A DNA stretch of 64,000 nt, taken from assembly GCA_037127255.1 (NCBI GenBank), contig JBANSL010000009.1, positions 23,834,475 through 23,898,474 of the forward strand. Reading direction: 5' to 3'. The position numbers were made by a program, and so were the translations under genes. This DNA is from Persicaria tinctoria. Lineage: Eukaryota > Streptophyta > Magnoliopsida > Caryophyllales > Polygonaceae. Positions 10,864 through 20,880 of the stretch are shown piece by piece. Numbering within the stretch: the first letter of the stretch is position 1; the number at the start of each line of letters is the position of its first letter. The notes under the pieces were generated by a model, which saw only the letters and a program-made list of their open reading frames with translations, searched no databases and was not told the origin of the DNA.

Positions 10864-10866
<3 letters not shown>

Positions 10867-10935
<69 letters not shown>
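10867..10935. repeat. (CT)n microsatellite in G LTR 1
   Basis: About 69 bases of CT repeat. The matching tracts are about 85 bases (19691-19775) in LTR 2 and 67 bases (24264-24330) in LTR 3. On the transcribed minus strand it is GA-rich and lies about 75-150 bases downstream of the TATA box, so in the 5' UTR. Confidence 0.95.
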
Positions 10936-10937
<2 letters not shown>

Positions 10938-11011
10938 CTCCTCCCTCTCTCCTTGCGCCCTAAGACGACTTTGCTTGAATTGAATGAATGAAAATCAGCC
11001 CCCTAAGGCTT

Positions 11012-11019
11012 TATTTATA
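11012..11019 (-). promoter_or_regulatory. Putative TATA box of G LTR 1
   Basis: On the minus strand CTATAAATAAAG is a good plant TATA element. It is repeated in LTR 2 (about 19850-19860) and LTR 3 (about 24405-24415). Confidence 0.6.
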
Positions 11020-11320
11020 GTGATCAAACCCCGCTAATCAAGGAAATAATCATCTATCTATATCTACTTAAAGCTTAAAAGATAAATTAATTGCTTAAAG
11101 GAATTAAATAAAAAAGGAAAAGATAAATCTAAACTAGGTAAGTCTTCTTCATGTTGATAGATCTCCCTTCCATAGGTAGACTTGATCAAATTTGGATAGA
11201 TCTTCGACCATCTCGACTTCCTTCATGCCCAAGTAACTCCAAGTCGAGTAGGATTCGTCACAACCGAGTAACGCGTTTTCTGGAAGTCTACTCGATCTCG
11301 ACAAGGGTCTAGTCGATCTC

Positions 11321-11400
11321 GAGTAGCCCTCGTCTGTCTCGAGTAGCCCTCGTCTGTCTCGAGTAGCCCTCGTCTGTCTCGAGTAGGCCTCGTCTGTCTC
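11321..11400. repeat. 20-bp minisatellite, four units, in G LTR 1
   Basis: The unit GAGTAGCCCTCGTCTGTCTC is repeated four times (the last has GGCCT). LTR 2 has two units (20161-20200) and LTR 3 has three (24716-24775). Confidence 0.95.
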
Positions 11401-12080
11401 GGGTGACTGGTGCTCGACAAGGCTCGGACATGGCTAGGAGGTCTAGTCGATCTCGAGTAGCCCTACTCTGTATCGAGTAGGATTGGCTCATCGACTAGGT
11501 CTTCCCGGGTGGCTCTGCTCGACCGGCTCGGATCTGGACTCGAGGCTCGTCGATCTCGACAAGGCCTCCTCGAGATCGAGTAGGGTTCCGGGATCGGGTT
11601 GTCTCTGACTCAGTGTCCTTGATCAGCTCTGCTCGACAAGGTGTGGTCGACCAGCCCTCGTCGAGATCGAGTAGAGGCTAGTCGATCTCGAGTAGAGTTT
11701 CTCTCAGCTTTCTGCTCTGTTCTTAAAACGCACTTTCCCGAGTCCTCGTTTGTCGGATTGACGCATATGACCATGCGTTGGAAAGCTCTTTTCGAGGGCT
11801 ACAACTCTCATGAAGACATCAAAGCTTGATTCAGAACGAAGAATGGTGAAAAATGGCCTTTTGTCCAGCTGCACCATTCTTAGCTTCTCCATGAGTTTCC
11901 TTTAAGCTCCAAAGTGCGTCCGATTTCTGCGAAATATAACCAAAACTTGTGTAGACCTCCATATATTGCAAATAAGTGTAAACTACACATATTCTGTATT
12001 ATTCTAACCCAAATCCATGCAATGTATGCAGAAATCGATATAAAAGTAAATGTAAAACATGGCAAATTAGGCTCACAACA

Positions 12081-13083
12081 AACACCCCATACTTAAGCTT
12101 GCTTGTCCTCAAGCAATACTTTTATTTGTCATTTAGGGGAAGAATTCAAACTCTCAACATCTTAGATTCATTCTTATATGTCCCTTCAATTAATTACCAT
12201 CCTCGAAAAGGTAATAGTGTCACAGATCCATGCATGTGCAAATATATAAAAGCAACATCTAGTCACAAAAGGAGGATTATGCAAAACATTCATTCGTGAC
12301 AAAGCATTAATAATCAAGACAACTTTAATTAAGCTCAATAAGGAGTAGATTGGTAAAAGGCTAAAGGTGGGCAATCTTTGGCAATGTGGTGCTGATGATC
12401 CGGGGAAATGGAGTATTTCCAAATTGAATTTCATACCACATTCTTTCTCGTAAGATTCATCACTTTTCATATTGCTTTTCTCAATAATAATGCTTTTACC
12501 TCTCTAACCTCAGCACTGCCTTCTCGCGAGTCGCAAACATGGGTGTCATGAATGGCCCCGGATACTTAGTGCTTCGGACTCCTCACAATGTGTCCCATCT
12601 CTCCAAACTATTATCTCAGAGAGCAGGGTCAATCTACCTTTATCTCCTGAGGTGATTGGATTTTCTTTCACTCATTAAATTTTCCATATATTTCAAATAA
12701 TTTCCTTCCAAACTCCAAATATGATATATAACACAAACACCATATAAAATCTCCATAATGTAACATCATTCTCAACATAATCATCGGATAAGGTAAAGAA
12801 TGGCAAATATTTAGATCATGTGGAGCAATAATTGAAATAAGGCATATTATGGCTTTTGTAATGCATAAGCATAGGTAAGGCTAGGATTTAACAATATGAG
12901 CATTATATGGAAATATAAAGTCCTCCATCATCTTATCATGCAACATGTCAAAAGCAACTTCAAAATTTACCTCCTTTCATGGTTTTCATCAAAATATGCA
13001 CTTCATTATGACTTCCCTTTACTAGGAAATTTCATGCTATATCTCTAATGAATCCAATTTTGCATCGTTGAGTTCAATATTAC
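12081..13083 (-). other. G internal region 1, PPT end; non-coding
   Basis: The minus-strand PPT AAGTATGGGGTGTT (complement of 12081-12094) abuts the LTR start TGTTG. Just upstream is an inverted repeat TTGCTTG...CAAGCAA (about 12098-12115). The rest is AT-rich with no convincing ORF. Element F was inserted at 13083/13084. The equivalent segment in internal region 2 is 20881-21883. Confidence 0.8.
13079..13083. repeat. TSD of element F, left copy (ATTAC); right copy 17334-17338
   Basis: Identical pentamers outside the LTRs, confirmed by the empty paralogous site in G internal region 2. Confidence 0.93.
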
Positions 13084-14140
13084 TGATGCAGGACCATCCA
13101 AGACACCATCCAAGACACCTCCGGACACATCTATACTTGGGGATGGACCTATGATTCGAGCTCGTGAGAATGAAGTCATCCTCAAGAGGAAGAAGAAGGC
13201 TCCACCATGGGAGAAGGTCCAAAGGTGGGAGCTGGGCGTTTTACACTCGTTCAGAACATTGACAGCTTTTCGACGTCTCTGTAAAATGGGTCGTACGGAT
13301 TCAATATTTATCGGATTGAGGCGTGCCACATCTTGTTGGAACGAGGACGAAGAGATCTACAACTTTGCTGTTGAAGGTTTTTCCAGATTCGACATCGAAA
13401 TTGGCCGAAAATGCACATCTTTGCAAGCTGTCACTATTTTGACGGGACTTTAATTAAGTCTTGAACATTATGTTTATTTCCTATTTTTAGTATTTCTTTT
13501 ACTTAAGTTATTTTAGGAAACTTTAAGGTTATTTTTATTATTTCCATTAGATGTTAGTTTTATCTTATTCTATCATCTAACTCGGCCCAACAGCCCTGCG
13601 TGGCCTATATATTCCGAGTTCTCCTATTGTAATTCAATTAGAACACGATGAATAGAATTTAGATCTCTCAAATTGTGTGAAACACATGGAGTGTCTCTTG
13701 TTGATCCAACTAGAGCTGTGCTCGTTGATCTTCGAATTGGTTTGTTTTAGCTTGGTTTGCTTTGCCGTTCGTCAACTTCGCAAGACTTGGTGATCCTAGT
13801 TTTCACAAGCCCCCTTCTGGTGCTTCAAGTTGTCCGCTTGATTGTGTCGGATTGTAGAGGCGGGTTGTGTAGGCATTGGTATTGGTTCCTACCCTCTGAG
13901 GAGGCCTGGGGTCTTTATCTTGCTCTGCATAGATCGACTCAGTCCCTATCAGGTCGTGTCTTTCCATTCTTGCATTCACTTTCGAGTCTTTCTCTTTTGT
14001 TCTTACTATTTTCGTGTCTTTCTTGAGTTCTTGATCAATTCTTGATCGAGTTCTTGGAGTCTTACATTGCTGCGTTCTTGTTCTTGTTTAGTTCTTGCTT
14101 GTTGTCGAAGATCGGACCAACCCACGGCTAACCCCGTATC
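13084..14140 (+). repeat. 5' LTR of element F (type III)
   Basis: Starts TGATGCAGGACC, ends CCCCGTATCA. It has a TATATATT box at 13606-13613. Near the start is a short local duplication (ACCATCCAAGAC twice). Confidence 0.95.
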
Positions 14141-14143
14141 AAA

Positions 14144-14155
14144 TTGGCATCAGAG
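14144..14155 (+). other. Primer binding site of element F
   Basis: TGGCATCAGAGC, three bases after the LTR, tRNA-iMet type, the same variant as in A and C. Confidence 0.87.
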
Positions 14156-15436
14156 CTTTGGTTTCCGACATCAAGATTGAGTCTTTTTCTTTTCTAAACA
14201 CAAAATCCACAAAAAAAGAGTCCTTTTCTTGTTTTGGTTATTTACTTCTTGCATTCTTTTTGATTAAGTTACTAATCTTGAGTTTGTGATTGCTGTGGTT
14301 GCATAGCCTAAACACAAAGCCTAGCCGAGACCGTGGAGTCGACCACTGCGTGTGCACAACCCCTTGTGTTCACCATAGCCGACGGCACTCTTGTGTCCCC
14401 ATAGCCTTGCTTGGCCGAAATTGTCCTCCACACAAAGAGCAAACCCTAGTTTGTTATCTTTTCTATCATTTGTTCTATCTTTGGAACTTTTTATCTATCT
14501 TTTATCTATTTCCTTTATCTCTTGCCTATTTTAAATTCTGATTTTTGGTGGATAAAAGTCATTATATCTATCAAATATCTATTAAGGCATAAGATAGATC
14601 CTATTACCTTAAATAGCCTTTCTATCTATAAATTTGCATTAGGGCTGAATTTTTATCTTCTATCAGCATCATATTCATAATTTCGAGTCCTATTGCATAT
14701 TTAGAGTCTTTCTTGCATTAGAAAAAAAAAAAATCAGTTTCGAAAATTACATTAAAACTTGGACCTAGGAGGATAAAATTCACTAGGGGTAAAAGTAAGT
14801 CAAAAAAAAAAAAGAGGAAAGTGTTTTGTTTGATCTAGTGCAAGAAAGCTCCCAAGGACAATTTGGTGAACCCTTTTCTCAGCCATAGTCGACATACCCT
14901 ATCCCAAACACATACACCTCCACAAAATTGAAACCCTACCCTGCAACTACAACGTCCTAACTTAAAGGTTTTCAATCAAAAGAGGTAAATTTCCAAGTTT
15001 CTTTTATTTCTCTTCTTTTTCTATTTTTGAGTCGAGTAGAGCTCTGTTTTGGTCGAGTTCTCTCTTGTCTTGGTCGAGTGATCTCAGCCCTGCCGAGTGA
15101 TCTCTTGTGGTGTCGAGTGCTCCCTTGCTACTGTCGAGTACTCCTTAGTCTATTTCGAGTTGAATTCTTGCAAATTCCCATCTGTTTTGCTTGAATTGAG
15201 TTGTTTGCTTACATCGAGTGCTCTACAGCCCTTGTTGAGTACTCTTCTGCGTTGTTTCATTCATTACATACCTTGATTGCCTTGTTTTGCTTGGTAGTTG
15301 ATTTGCCCAAAGCGGATTGCCCCAACAAGCGTGACATACCAATTAGAGAGGGAGTGTGAGCGAAACACAAATTGTGAGTTGTTTATAGTTTTACTAACCT
15401 TTAACATAGTTCCTTGTTTCTTTTCTCTTTGTTATA
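14156..15436 (+). other. 5' leader of element F
   Basis: Non-coding and homologous to the leaders of A-E. A cluster of TCGAGT motifs lies about 15030-15240, shortly before the ORF, in the position seen in the autonomous copies. Confidence 0.75.
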
Positions 15437-16645
15437 ATGTCTAATAGCCAGGGCAATGACTGGTTCAGTACCGTCATGGAGAAGTTAGCTAAGATCCAAA
15501 AGAATATGGTGACCAATGAAGAATTGGTTAAGTTGGATAACAGCTTGACGGCACTAGAGCTTAAGCGTTTTGGCTCTAATACGGTGTTCGGACAAGGAGT
15601 TCCACTTCAAGTTGCAGAGCTACCAATTGAAAGGGAAGAAACTCATCCTATTTCTACTCAACATCATGTTTCTTCTAGCATAGATGCTTCTCTTATTGCT
15701 GAAATTAAAGAGCATGTTGATAAAAATGATCAAAATCTTAATTTACTTGCCTATGATCATGATAATGTTTGCATTGAATATGAGAATGATGATTCTTTGA
15801 TTGATAGTAAGGTTTTAAGTGTTCAACCTAATCCTTGTGATGATAATCAAAGTGAAGAGTTGTGTCATACTAAATGCATAGAAAAATGCATAGTTAGTAA
15901 TATGGTCATTGATGGTGAAAATTCTTCTACTATTGCTAGCATTGAGTTAATTGAAAATTCAGCCTTGGAAAAGGATGAAAACTTGCTAGCATTGGATGGA
16001 AACTTAGGGATTATTGACCAAGCTAAAGTGCAAATTACGTTAGAACATAATGATGATATAAAATATGAATTATGCACTCATAAAGTTTCTTTTCTTGATT
16101 TTGTAGATGAAGCTGAGATAATATCCATCGAGGAGTGGTCAATCCCTACACCAATCAGCCTTGACAAGGGTTTACATGGACATCTGGTATTCGATCCAGG
16201 AGCTCGTGTGGATGCCTTTGCGGAATCAAATGCGACCTTGGATTCGAGGACGAATCCTTTTCAAGAAAGGGAGATTGATGCAGGACCATCCAAGACACCA
16301 TCCAAGACACCTCCGGACACATCTATACTTGGGGATGGACCTATGATTCGAGCTCGTGAGAATGAAGTCATCCTCAAGAGGAAGAAGAAGGCTCCACCAT
16401 GGGAGAAGGTCCAAAGGTGGGAGCTGGGCGTTTTACACTCGTTCAGAACATTGACAGCTTTTCGACGTCTCTGTAAAATGGGTCGTACGGATTCAATATT
16501 TATCGGATTGAGGCGTGCCACATCTTGTTGGAACGAGGACGAAGAGATCTACAACTTTGCTGTTGAAGGTTTTTCCAGATTCGACATCGAAATTGGCCGA
16601 AAATGCAAATCTTTGCAAGCTGTCACTATTTTGACGGGATTTTAA
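15437..16645 (+). CDS. Collage ORF of element F, 402 aa (gag start joined to Pol fragments)
   Basis: The start MSNSQGN matches the Gag start of elements A-E (MSNNQGN). About residues 95-165 (KNDQNLNLLAYDHDN..., VLSVQPNPCDDNQ) align with the gag-protease linker and protease, but the active-site stretch DGGSCCN has become DGENSST. About 210-240 (ELCTHKVSFLDFV, IEEWSIPTPIS) align with the block following YFDD in RT. About 250-285 (FDPGARVDAF, TNPFQEREIDAG) align with the integrase C-terminus. From about residue 280 the frame runs in the 3' LTR, giving a basic KRKKK tail that continues for ~120 residues. The zinc knuckle, YFDD and DDE core are all absent. The frame is open throughout despite heavy internal deletion. 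Function, if any, is unknown. Confidence 0.75.
   Translation: MSNSQGNDWFSTVMEKLAKIQKNMVTNEELVKLDNSLTALELKRFGSNTVFGQGVPLQVAELPIEREETHPISTQHHVSSSIDASLIAEIKEHVDKNDQNLNLLAYDHDNVCIEYENDDSLIDSKVLSVQPNPCDDNQSEELCHTKCIEKCIVSNMVIDGENSSTIASIELIENSALEKDENLLALDGNLGIIDQAKVQITLEHNDDIKYELCTHKVSFLDFVDEAEIISIEEWSIPTPISLDKGLHGHLVFDPGARVDAFAESNATLDSRTNPFQEREIDAGPSKTPSKTPPDTSILGDGPMIRARENEVILKRKKKAPPWEKVQRWELGVLHSFRTLTAFRRLCKMGRTDSIFIGLRRATSCWNEDEEIYNFAVEGFSRFDIEIGRKCKSLQAVTILTGF
16263..16275 (+). other. Polypurine tract of element F
   Basis: AAGAAAGGGAGAT immediately precedes the 3' LTR and is in frame within the ORF, as in the full-length elements. Confidence 0.85.
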
Positions 16646-17333
16646 TTAAGTCTTGAACATTATGTTTATTTCCTATTTTTAGTATTTCTTTTACTTAAGT
16701 TATTTTAGGAAAATTTAAGGTTATTTTTATTATTTCCATTAGATGTTAGTTTTATCTTATTCTATCATCTAACTCGGCCCAACAGCCCTGCGTGGCCTAT
16801 ATATTCCGAGTTCTCCTATTGTAATTCAATTAGAACACGATGAATAGAATTTAGATCTCTCAAATTGTGTGAAACACATGGAGTGTCTCTTGTTGATCCA
16901 ACTAGAGCTGTGCTCGTTGATCTTCGAATTGGTTTGTTTTAGCTTGGTTTGCTTTGCCGTTCGTCAACTTCGCAAGACTTGGTGATCCTAGTTTTCACAA
17001 GCCCCCTTCTGGTGCTTCAAGTTGTCCGCTTGATTGTGTCGGATTGTAGAGGCGGGTTGTGTAGGCATTGGTATTGGTCCCTACCCTCTGAGGAGGCCTG
17101 GGGTCTTTATCTTGCTCTGCATAGATCGACTCAGTCCCTATCAGGTCGTGTCTTTCCATTCTTGCATTCACTTTTGAGTCTTTCTCTTTTGTTCTTACTG
17201 TTTTCGTGTCTTTCTTGAGTTCTTGATCAATTCTTGATCGAGTTCTTGGAGTCTTACATTGCTGCGTTCTTGTTCTTGTTTAGTTCTTGCTTGTTGTCGA
17301 AGATCGGACCAACCCACGGCTAACCCCGTATCA
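16276..17333 (+). repeat. 3' LTR of element F
   Basis: 1058 bp, near identical to the 5' LTR. The first 370 bases encode the C-terminal part of the element's ORF. Confidence 0.95.
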
Positions 17334-17522
17334 ATTACACTTCCATGACATTATTCAAAATTTTCAATAGGGGTCATTTTTCTCAAATTTTTTTTTGGAA
17401 AACATGCATATTAAGCATATAAATCAGATAATGCATTCCAAAATAGCCATGTAGCAATTCAAAGAAATAATGCATATATATGTCAAATATGATCAAATAT
17501 AGCAAATATGCACAAAGTAAGC

Positions 17523-17566
17523 CCTTCCCCCACCCCATACTTAAACATTACAGTGTCCTCACTGTA
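17523..17566 (-). other. Second PPT-like module with hairpin in G internal region 1
   Basis: On the minus strand the inverted repeat ACAGTG-AGGA-CACTGT is followed by TTTAAGTATGGGGTGGGGGAAGGG-like purine sequence. The same hairpin-plus-AAGTATGGGG layout stands at the real PPT. The copy in internal region 2 is at 22069-22110. It may be an internal (central) PPT or a relic of an older boundary. Confidence 0.6.
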
Positions 17567-18055
17567 TAAAATCAAATAAAAATAAGAGTAAAGGAAGGAA
17601 CTCACATGATAAACCATCGAAGAAGGGTGATCAGTGTATGTCGAGTAAGGCCCTTGTCGATATCGAGTACTCTTACTCGATATCGAGTAACTTTGTCTGC
17701 GTCTGGTGGTTTTCTGAAGTCGAGGAGTGTCTGATGCTTTTCGATGTCGAGTTGGCCTACTCGATATCGAGTAGTTTCTGGGCTTCTCCTCCTTGTCGTC
17801 GTCGACTTGGCCTTCGTCGATTCTGACTGGTTTTCAGGGACTCCTTCTTTCCACCTTTTGCGATCCTTATATGTTTGCCAACCTAAAAGTGTTAGATTAC
17901 CCATAAAAACAAGACTATCCACATGAAGTATTCTAAAAGACATGAAACCAAAACCAAAAACAAAAACCAAAAACCAAAAAGTTCAAAAAGTCCCAAAAAG
18001 TCTATTTACAAGCTCTAGATTTTATAGTCGCTGGGCCGACTTTCTCCATTTAGTA

Positions 18056-18757
18056 TTAGCCTGGCTCGTCTTTTTCCGGAGGTATAGGTGGATCTGGTGG
18101 TTCCTCCGGCGGTGGGAAGCGTGGGATGTCATCTGGGGGCATCGTATGAAGAAGCTTGAATCTCCCCGAGTGAACGCTCCATGGCTTCACCCAGTCATCT
18201 TCCTGGGCTCCAGTTGGCATGCATACCTCATCATCATACCTCTTCCACTTCATAGGTTGACTTATTTTTGTATCTCCATCACAGCAGAATTGTGGAGAGG
18301 GAAGAGATATTTCCTCCTCATCTTGTGGAGCTTCATGCCACTTTGCTAGGACCCCATACTTGAATATGAACATCGGTTGCTCAAAATCATCGGGGATAGC
18401 TTTCACCTTGTAAGGTAAAAGCGATCTTGGAATGCCCTGGTCAATAATGTCCAACTTCTTCTCTTCTAGTGCTATTTCGCCTTGGGATCCTTCATATGAT
18501 TCATCAATAATAGGTAGCAAAGTAGGAATGAAATTCGATGAAGGACATACCTGATTGTCGACATCGAGTGGGTCAATTGGCTCGTCGACGGGAGGGCATG
18601 GTCCTTTAGACTGAATGGAAGCCTCAAGCCTTTGGATTTCATCTTCCAGCCGAGCTATTTCCCTTAATCGTGACTCCTCCACTGCGATCCTATTTCTCCG
18701 TCTCAAATCTTGATACCATTCTTCCCATGCAGGATTCCCTTCGACAAAGTCTTCCAT
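18056..18757 (-). CDS. Unknown 233-aa protein of element G, copy 1
   Basis: The frame starts ~170 bases downstream of the PBS, where gag normally starts. The first ~55 residues are charged and helical (DLRRRNRIAVEESRLREIAR), with coiled-coil character. The centre has Trp/Phe-containing segments (FIFKYGVLAKWHEAP) and the C-terminus is proline-rich and acidic (PRFPPPEEPPDPPIPPEKDE). There is no zinc knuckle, protease, RT or integrase motif, no signal peptide and no membrane segment. Both copies in the tandem element are open with only a few substitutions, but this may reflect recent duplication rather than selection. I do not recognise a family; a divergent Gag or accessory protein is possible. 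Confidence 0.5.
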   Translation of the reverse strand: MEDFVEGNPAWEEWYQDLRRRNRIAVEESRLREIARLEDEIQRLEASIQSKGPCPPVDEPIDPLDVDNQVCPSSNFIPTLLPIIDESYEGSQGEIALEEKKLDIIDQGIPRSLLPYKVKAIPDDFEQPMFIFKYGVLAKWHEAPQDEEEISLPSPQFCCDGDTKISQPMKWKRYDDEVCMPTGAQEDDWVKPWSVHSGRFKLLHTMPPDDIPRFPPPEEPPDPPIPPEKDEPG

Positions 18758-18926
18758 CTTTGTCCCTAAACCTTGAAATCACAATCAAGAACACAAATTA
18801 GTGGCAAAAGCTTGGCACCCAGTTGGTACCGGTGAGGTAGGTGGTGGTAGGGTATGTGATAGGGTAAGAAAAAGGGATGGGCTTTTATGAACCTTAAACA
18901 CAATTAAACTAGGCGCGATTGATATC

Positions 18927-18944
18927 TCCCCGACAACGGCGCCA
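18927..18944 (-). other. tRNA-Asp primer binding site, G copy 1
   Basis: The plus strand TCCCCGACAACGGCGCCA equals the 3' end of plant tRNA-Asp with one change (GA for GG). It lies 3 bases from LTR 2. Confidence 0.88.
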
Positions 18945-18947
18945 ATT

Positions 18948-19678
18948 TGACGAGAGGGTTTCTCGACCAAATAAATTTGTAGTCAAGACCCCGCTATAGG
19001 ATAGTGGAGTCAGGTTCGTCCTTAGAAGAGAAGTCAGCGGTTCTAGGTTTAGTGTGTTTTGGGGTTCAGGGATAGCGGAAAAAGGTAGGAAGGTTGTTGT
19101 CGACAAAGAATAGAGGGGTCGATGTCGATGGATGGAGAGGGAATGGTGGTTGGTGTCGGGTAGAATATGTGCCGAATAAAAATAATAAAATAAAACAAAT
19201 GAAGATGCAAACTTCCAAGGTTAGGGATCACCACAACAATAAACATATGTGTAGATCATAAATCACATAAAGATGCATGCTTTATATCAAAGAATCGACT
19301 TTCGCAAATTCCAACAATTTAGGTGATAGTGGCTCTCGCATAAAAACCTAATTTGTTTCTACCTTTTCTTAATTAGGATCAACCAACTTTCGCAAGCAAA
19401 CCCTAATTACTATCCAATTCATAATAAGATCACTTTCGCTTCAATATCATGAATAAGGAACTTCCTCAACTCTCGCAAAGGATTAAGCACATAGGTAGAT
19501 GATGATAAAGACATATAAATTCATGGATTTAAATCAAACACACATATCTATGTTGGGATCACCCCAACCCTAGAAGAAGGAAATTAGAAACAAAACATAA
19601 TAAAAGAAATTAACTTTAACATAAAATAAACTAAAACTTACAAAACCTTCCAAACGTTCCTCCTCTCTCGCCTCCGGC

Positions 19679-19777
<99 letters not shown>

Positions 19778-20880
19778 CTCCTCCCTCTCTCCTTGCGCCC
19801 TAAGACGACTTTGCTTGAATTGAATGAATGAAAATCAGCCCCCTAAGGCTTTATTTATAGTGATCAAACCCCGCTAATCAAGGAAATAATCATCTATCTA
19901 TATCTACTTAAAGCTTAAAAGATAAATTAATTGCTTAAAGGAATTAAATAAAAAAGGAAAAGATAAATCTAAACTAGGTAAGTCTTCTTCATGTTGATAG
20001 ATCTCCCTTCCATAGGTAGACTTGATCAAATTTGGATAGATCTTCGACCATCTCGACTTCCTTCATGCCCAAGTAACTCCAAGTCGAGTAGGATTCGTCA
20101 CAACCGAGTAACGCGTTTTCTGGAAGTCTACTCGATCTCGACAAGGGTCTAGTCGATCTCGAGTAGCCCTCGTCTGTCTCGAGTAGCCCTCGTCTGTCTC
20201 GGGTGACTGGTGCTCGACAAGGCTCGGACATGGCTAGGAGGTCTAGTCGATCTCGAGTAGCCCTACTCTGTATCGAGTAGGATTGGCTCATCGACTAGGT
20301 CTTCCCGGGTGGCTCTGCTCGACCGGCTCGGATCTGGACTCGGGGCTCGTCGATCTCGACAAGGCCTCCTCGAGATCGAGTAGGGTTCCGGGATCGGGTT
20401 GTCTCTGACTCAGTGTCCTTGATCAGCTCTGCTCGACAAGGTGTGGTCGACCAGCCCTCGTCGAGATCGAGTAGAGGCTAGTCGATCTCGAGTAGAGTTT
20501 CTCTCAGCTTTCTGCTCTGTTCTTAAAACGCACTTTCCCGAGTCCTCGTTTGTCGGATTGACGCATATGACCATGCGTTGGAAAGCTCTTTTCGAGGGCT
20601 ACAACTCTCATGAAGACATCAAAGCTTGATTCAGAACGAAGAATGGTGAAAAATGGTCTTTTGTCCAGCTGCACCATTCTTAGCTTCTCCATGAGTTTCC
20701 TTTAAGCTCCAAAGTGCGTCCGATTTCTGCGAAATATAACCAAAACTTGTGTAGACCTCCATATATTGCAAATAAGTGTAAACTACACATATTCTGTATT
20801 ATTCTAACCCAAATGCATGCAATGTATGCAGAAATCGATATAAAAGTAAATGTAAAACATGGCAAATTAGGCTCACAACA
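18948..20880 (-). repeat. LTR 2 (middle) of element G, 1933 bp
   Basis: The shared central LTR has a PBS on its left and a PPT on its right, so it acts as the 5' LTR for unit 1 and the 3' LTR for unit 2. The flanking bases show no TSD here, as expected for a tandem unit. It differs from LTR 1 mainly in CT-tract length and in two rather than four minisatellite units. Confidence 0.93.

Larger units (their letters stand above)
10129..12080 (-). repeat. LTR 1 of element G (3'-most), 1952 bp
   Basis: On the minus strand it starts TGTTGTGAGCC (12080) and ends CTCTCGTCA (10129). It contains a TCGAG-rich region (about 11220-11700) with a 20-bp minisatellite, a TATA box near 11012-11019 and a long CT tract. 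No coding capacity is evident. Confidence 0.93.
13084..17333 (+). mobile_element. Element F: non-autonomous gypsy derivative with collapsed gag-pol
   Basis: This 4250-bp element has LTRs at 13084-14140 (1057 bp) and 16276-17333 (1058 bp), a PBS, a PPT and a perfect TSD, ATTAC, at 13079-13083 and 17334-17338. The uninterrupted target is present in the second G internal region near 21880-21886. The LTR ends, PBS, leader and ORF start mirror elements A-E, but RT, RNase H and integrase are missing; one 402-codon ORF joins remnants of several Pol segments. By eye its LTRs differ at about six positions, so it moved recently and presumably in trans. Confidence 0.95.

Noticed and set aside
10867..10935. 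CT tract as a regulatory GAGA element
   Set aside because: Possible, but length varies freely among the three LTRs, as expected of a microsatellite; no evidence for a role.
11321..11400. Possible CRISPR array from regular 20-bp repeats
   Set aside because: Units are direct tandem repeats without spacers, in a plant LTR; it is a minisatellite.
17602..17970. 122-residue minus-strand ORF in G
   Set aside because: Contains the TCGATATCGA repeat region, is variable in length between the two G copies and has no recognisable domain.
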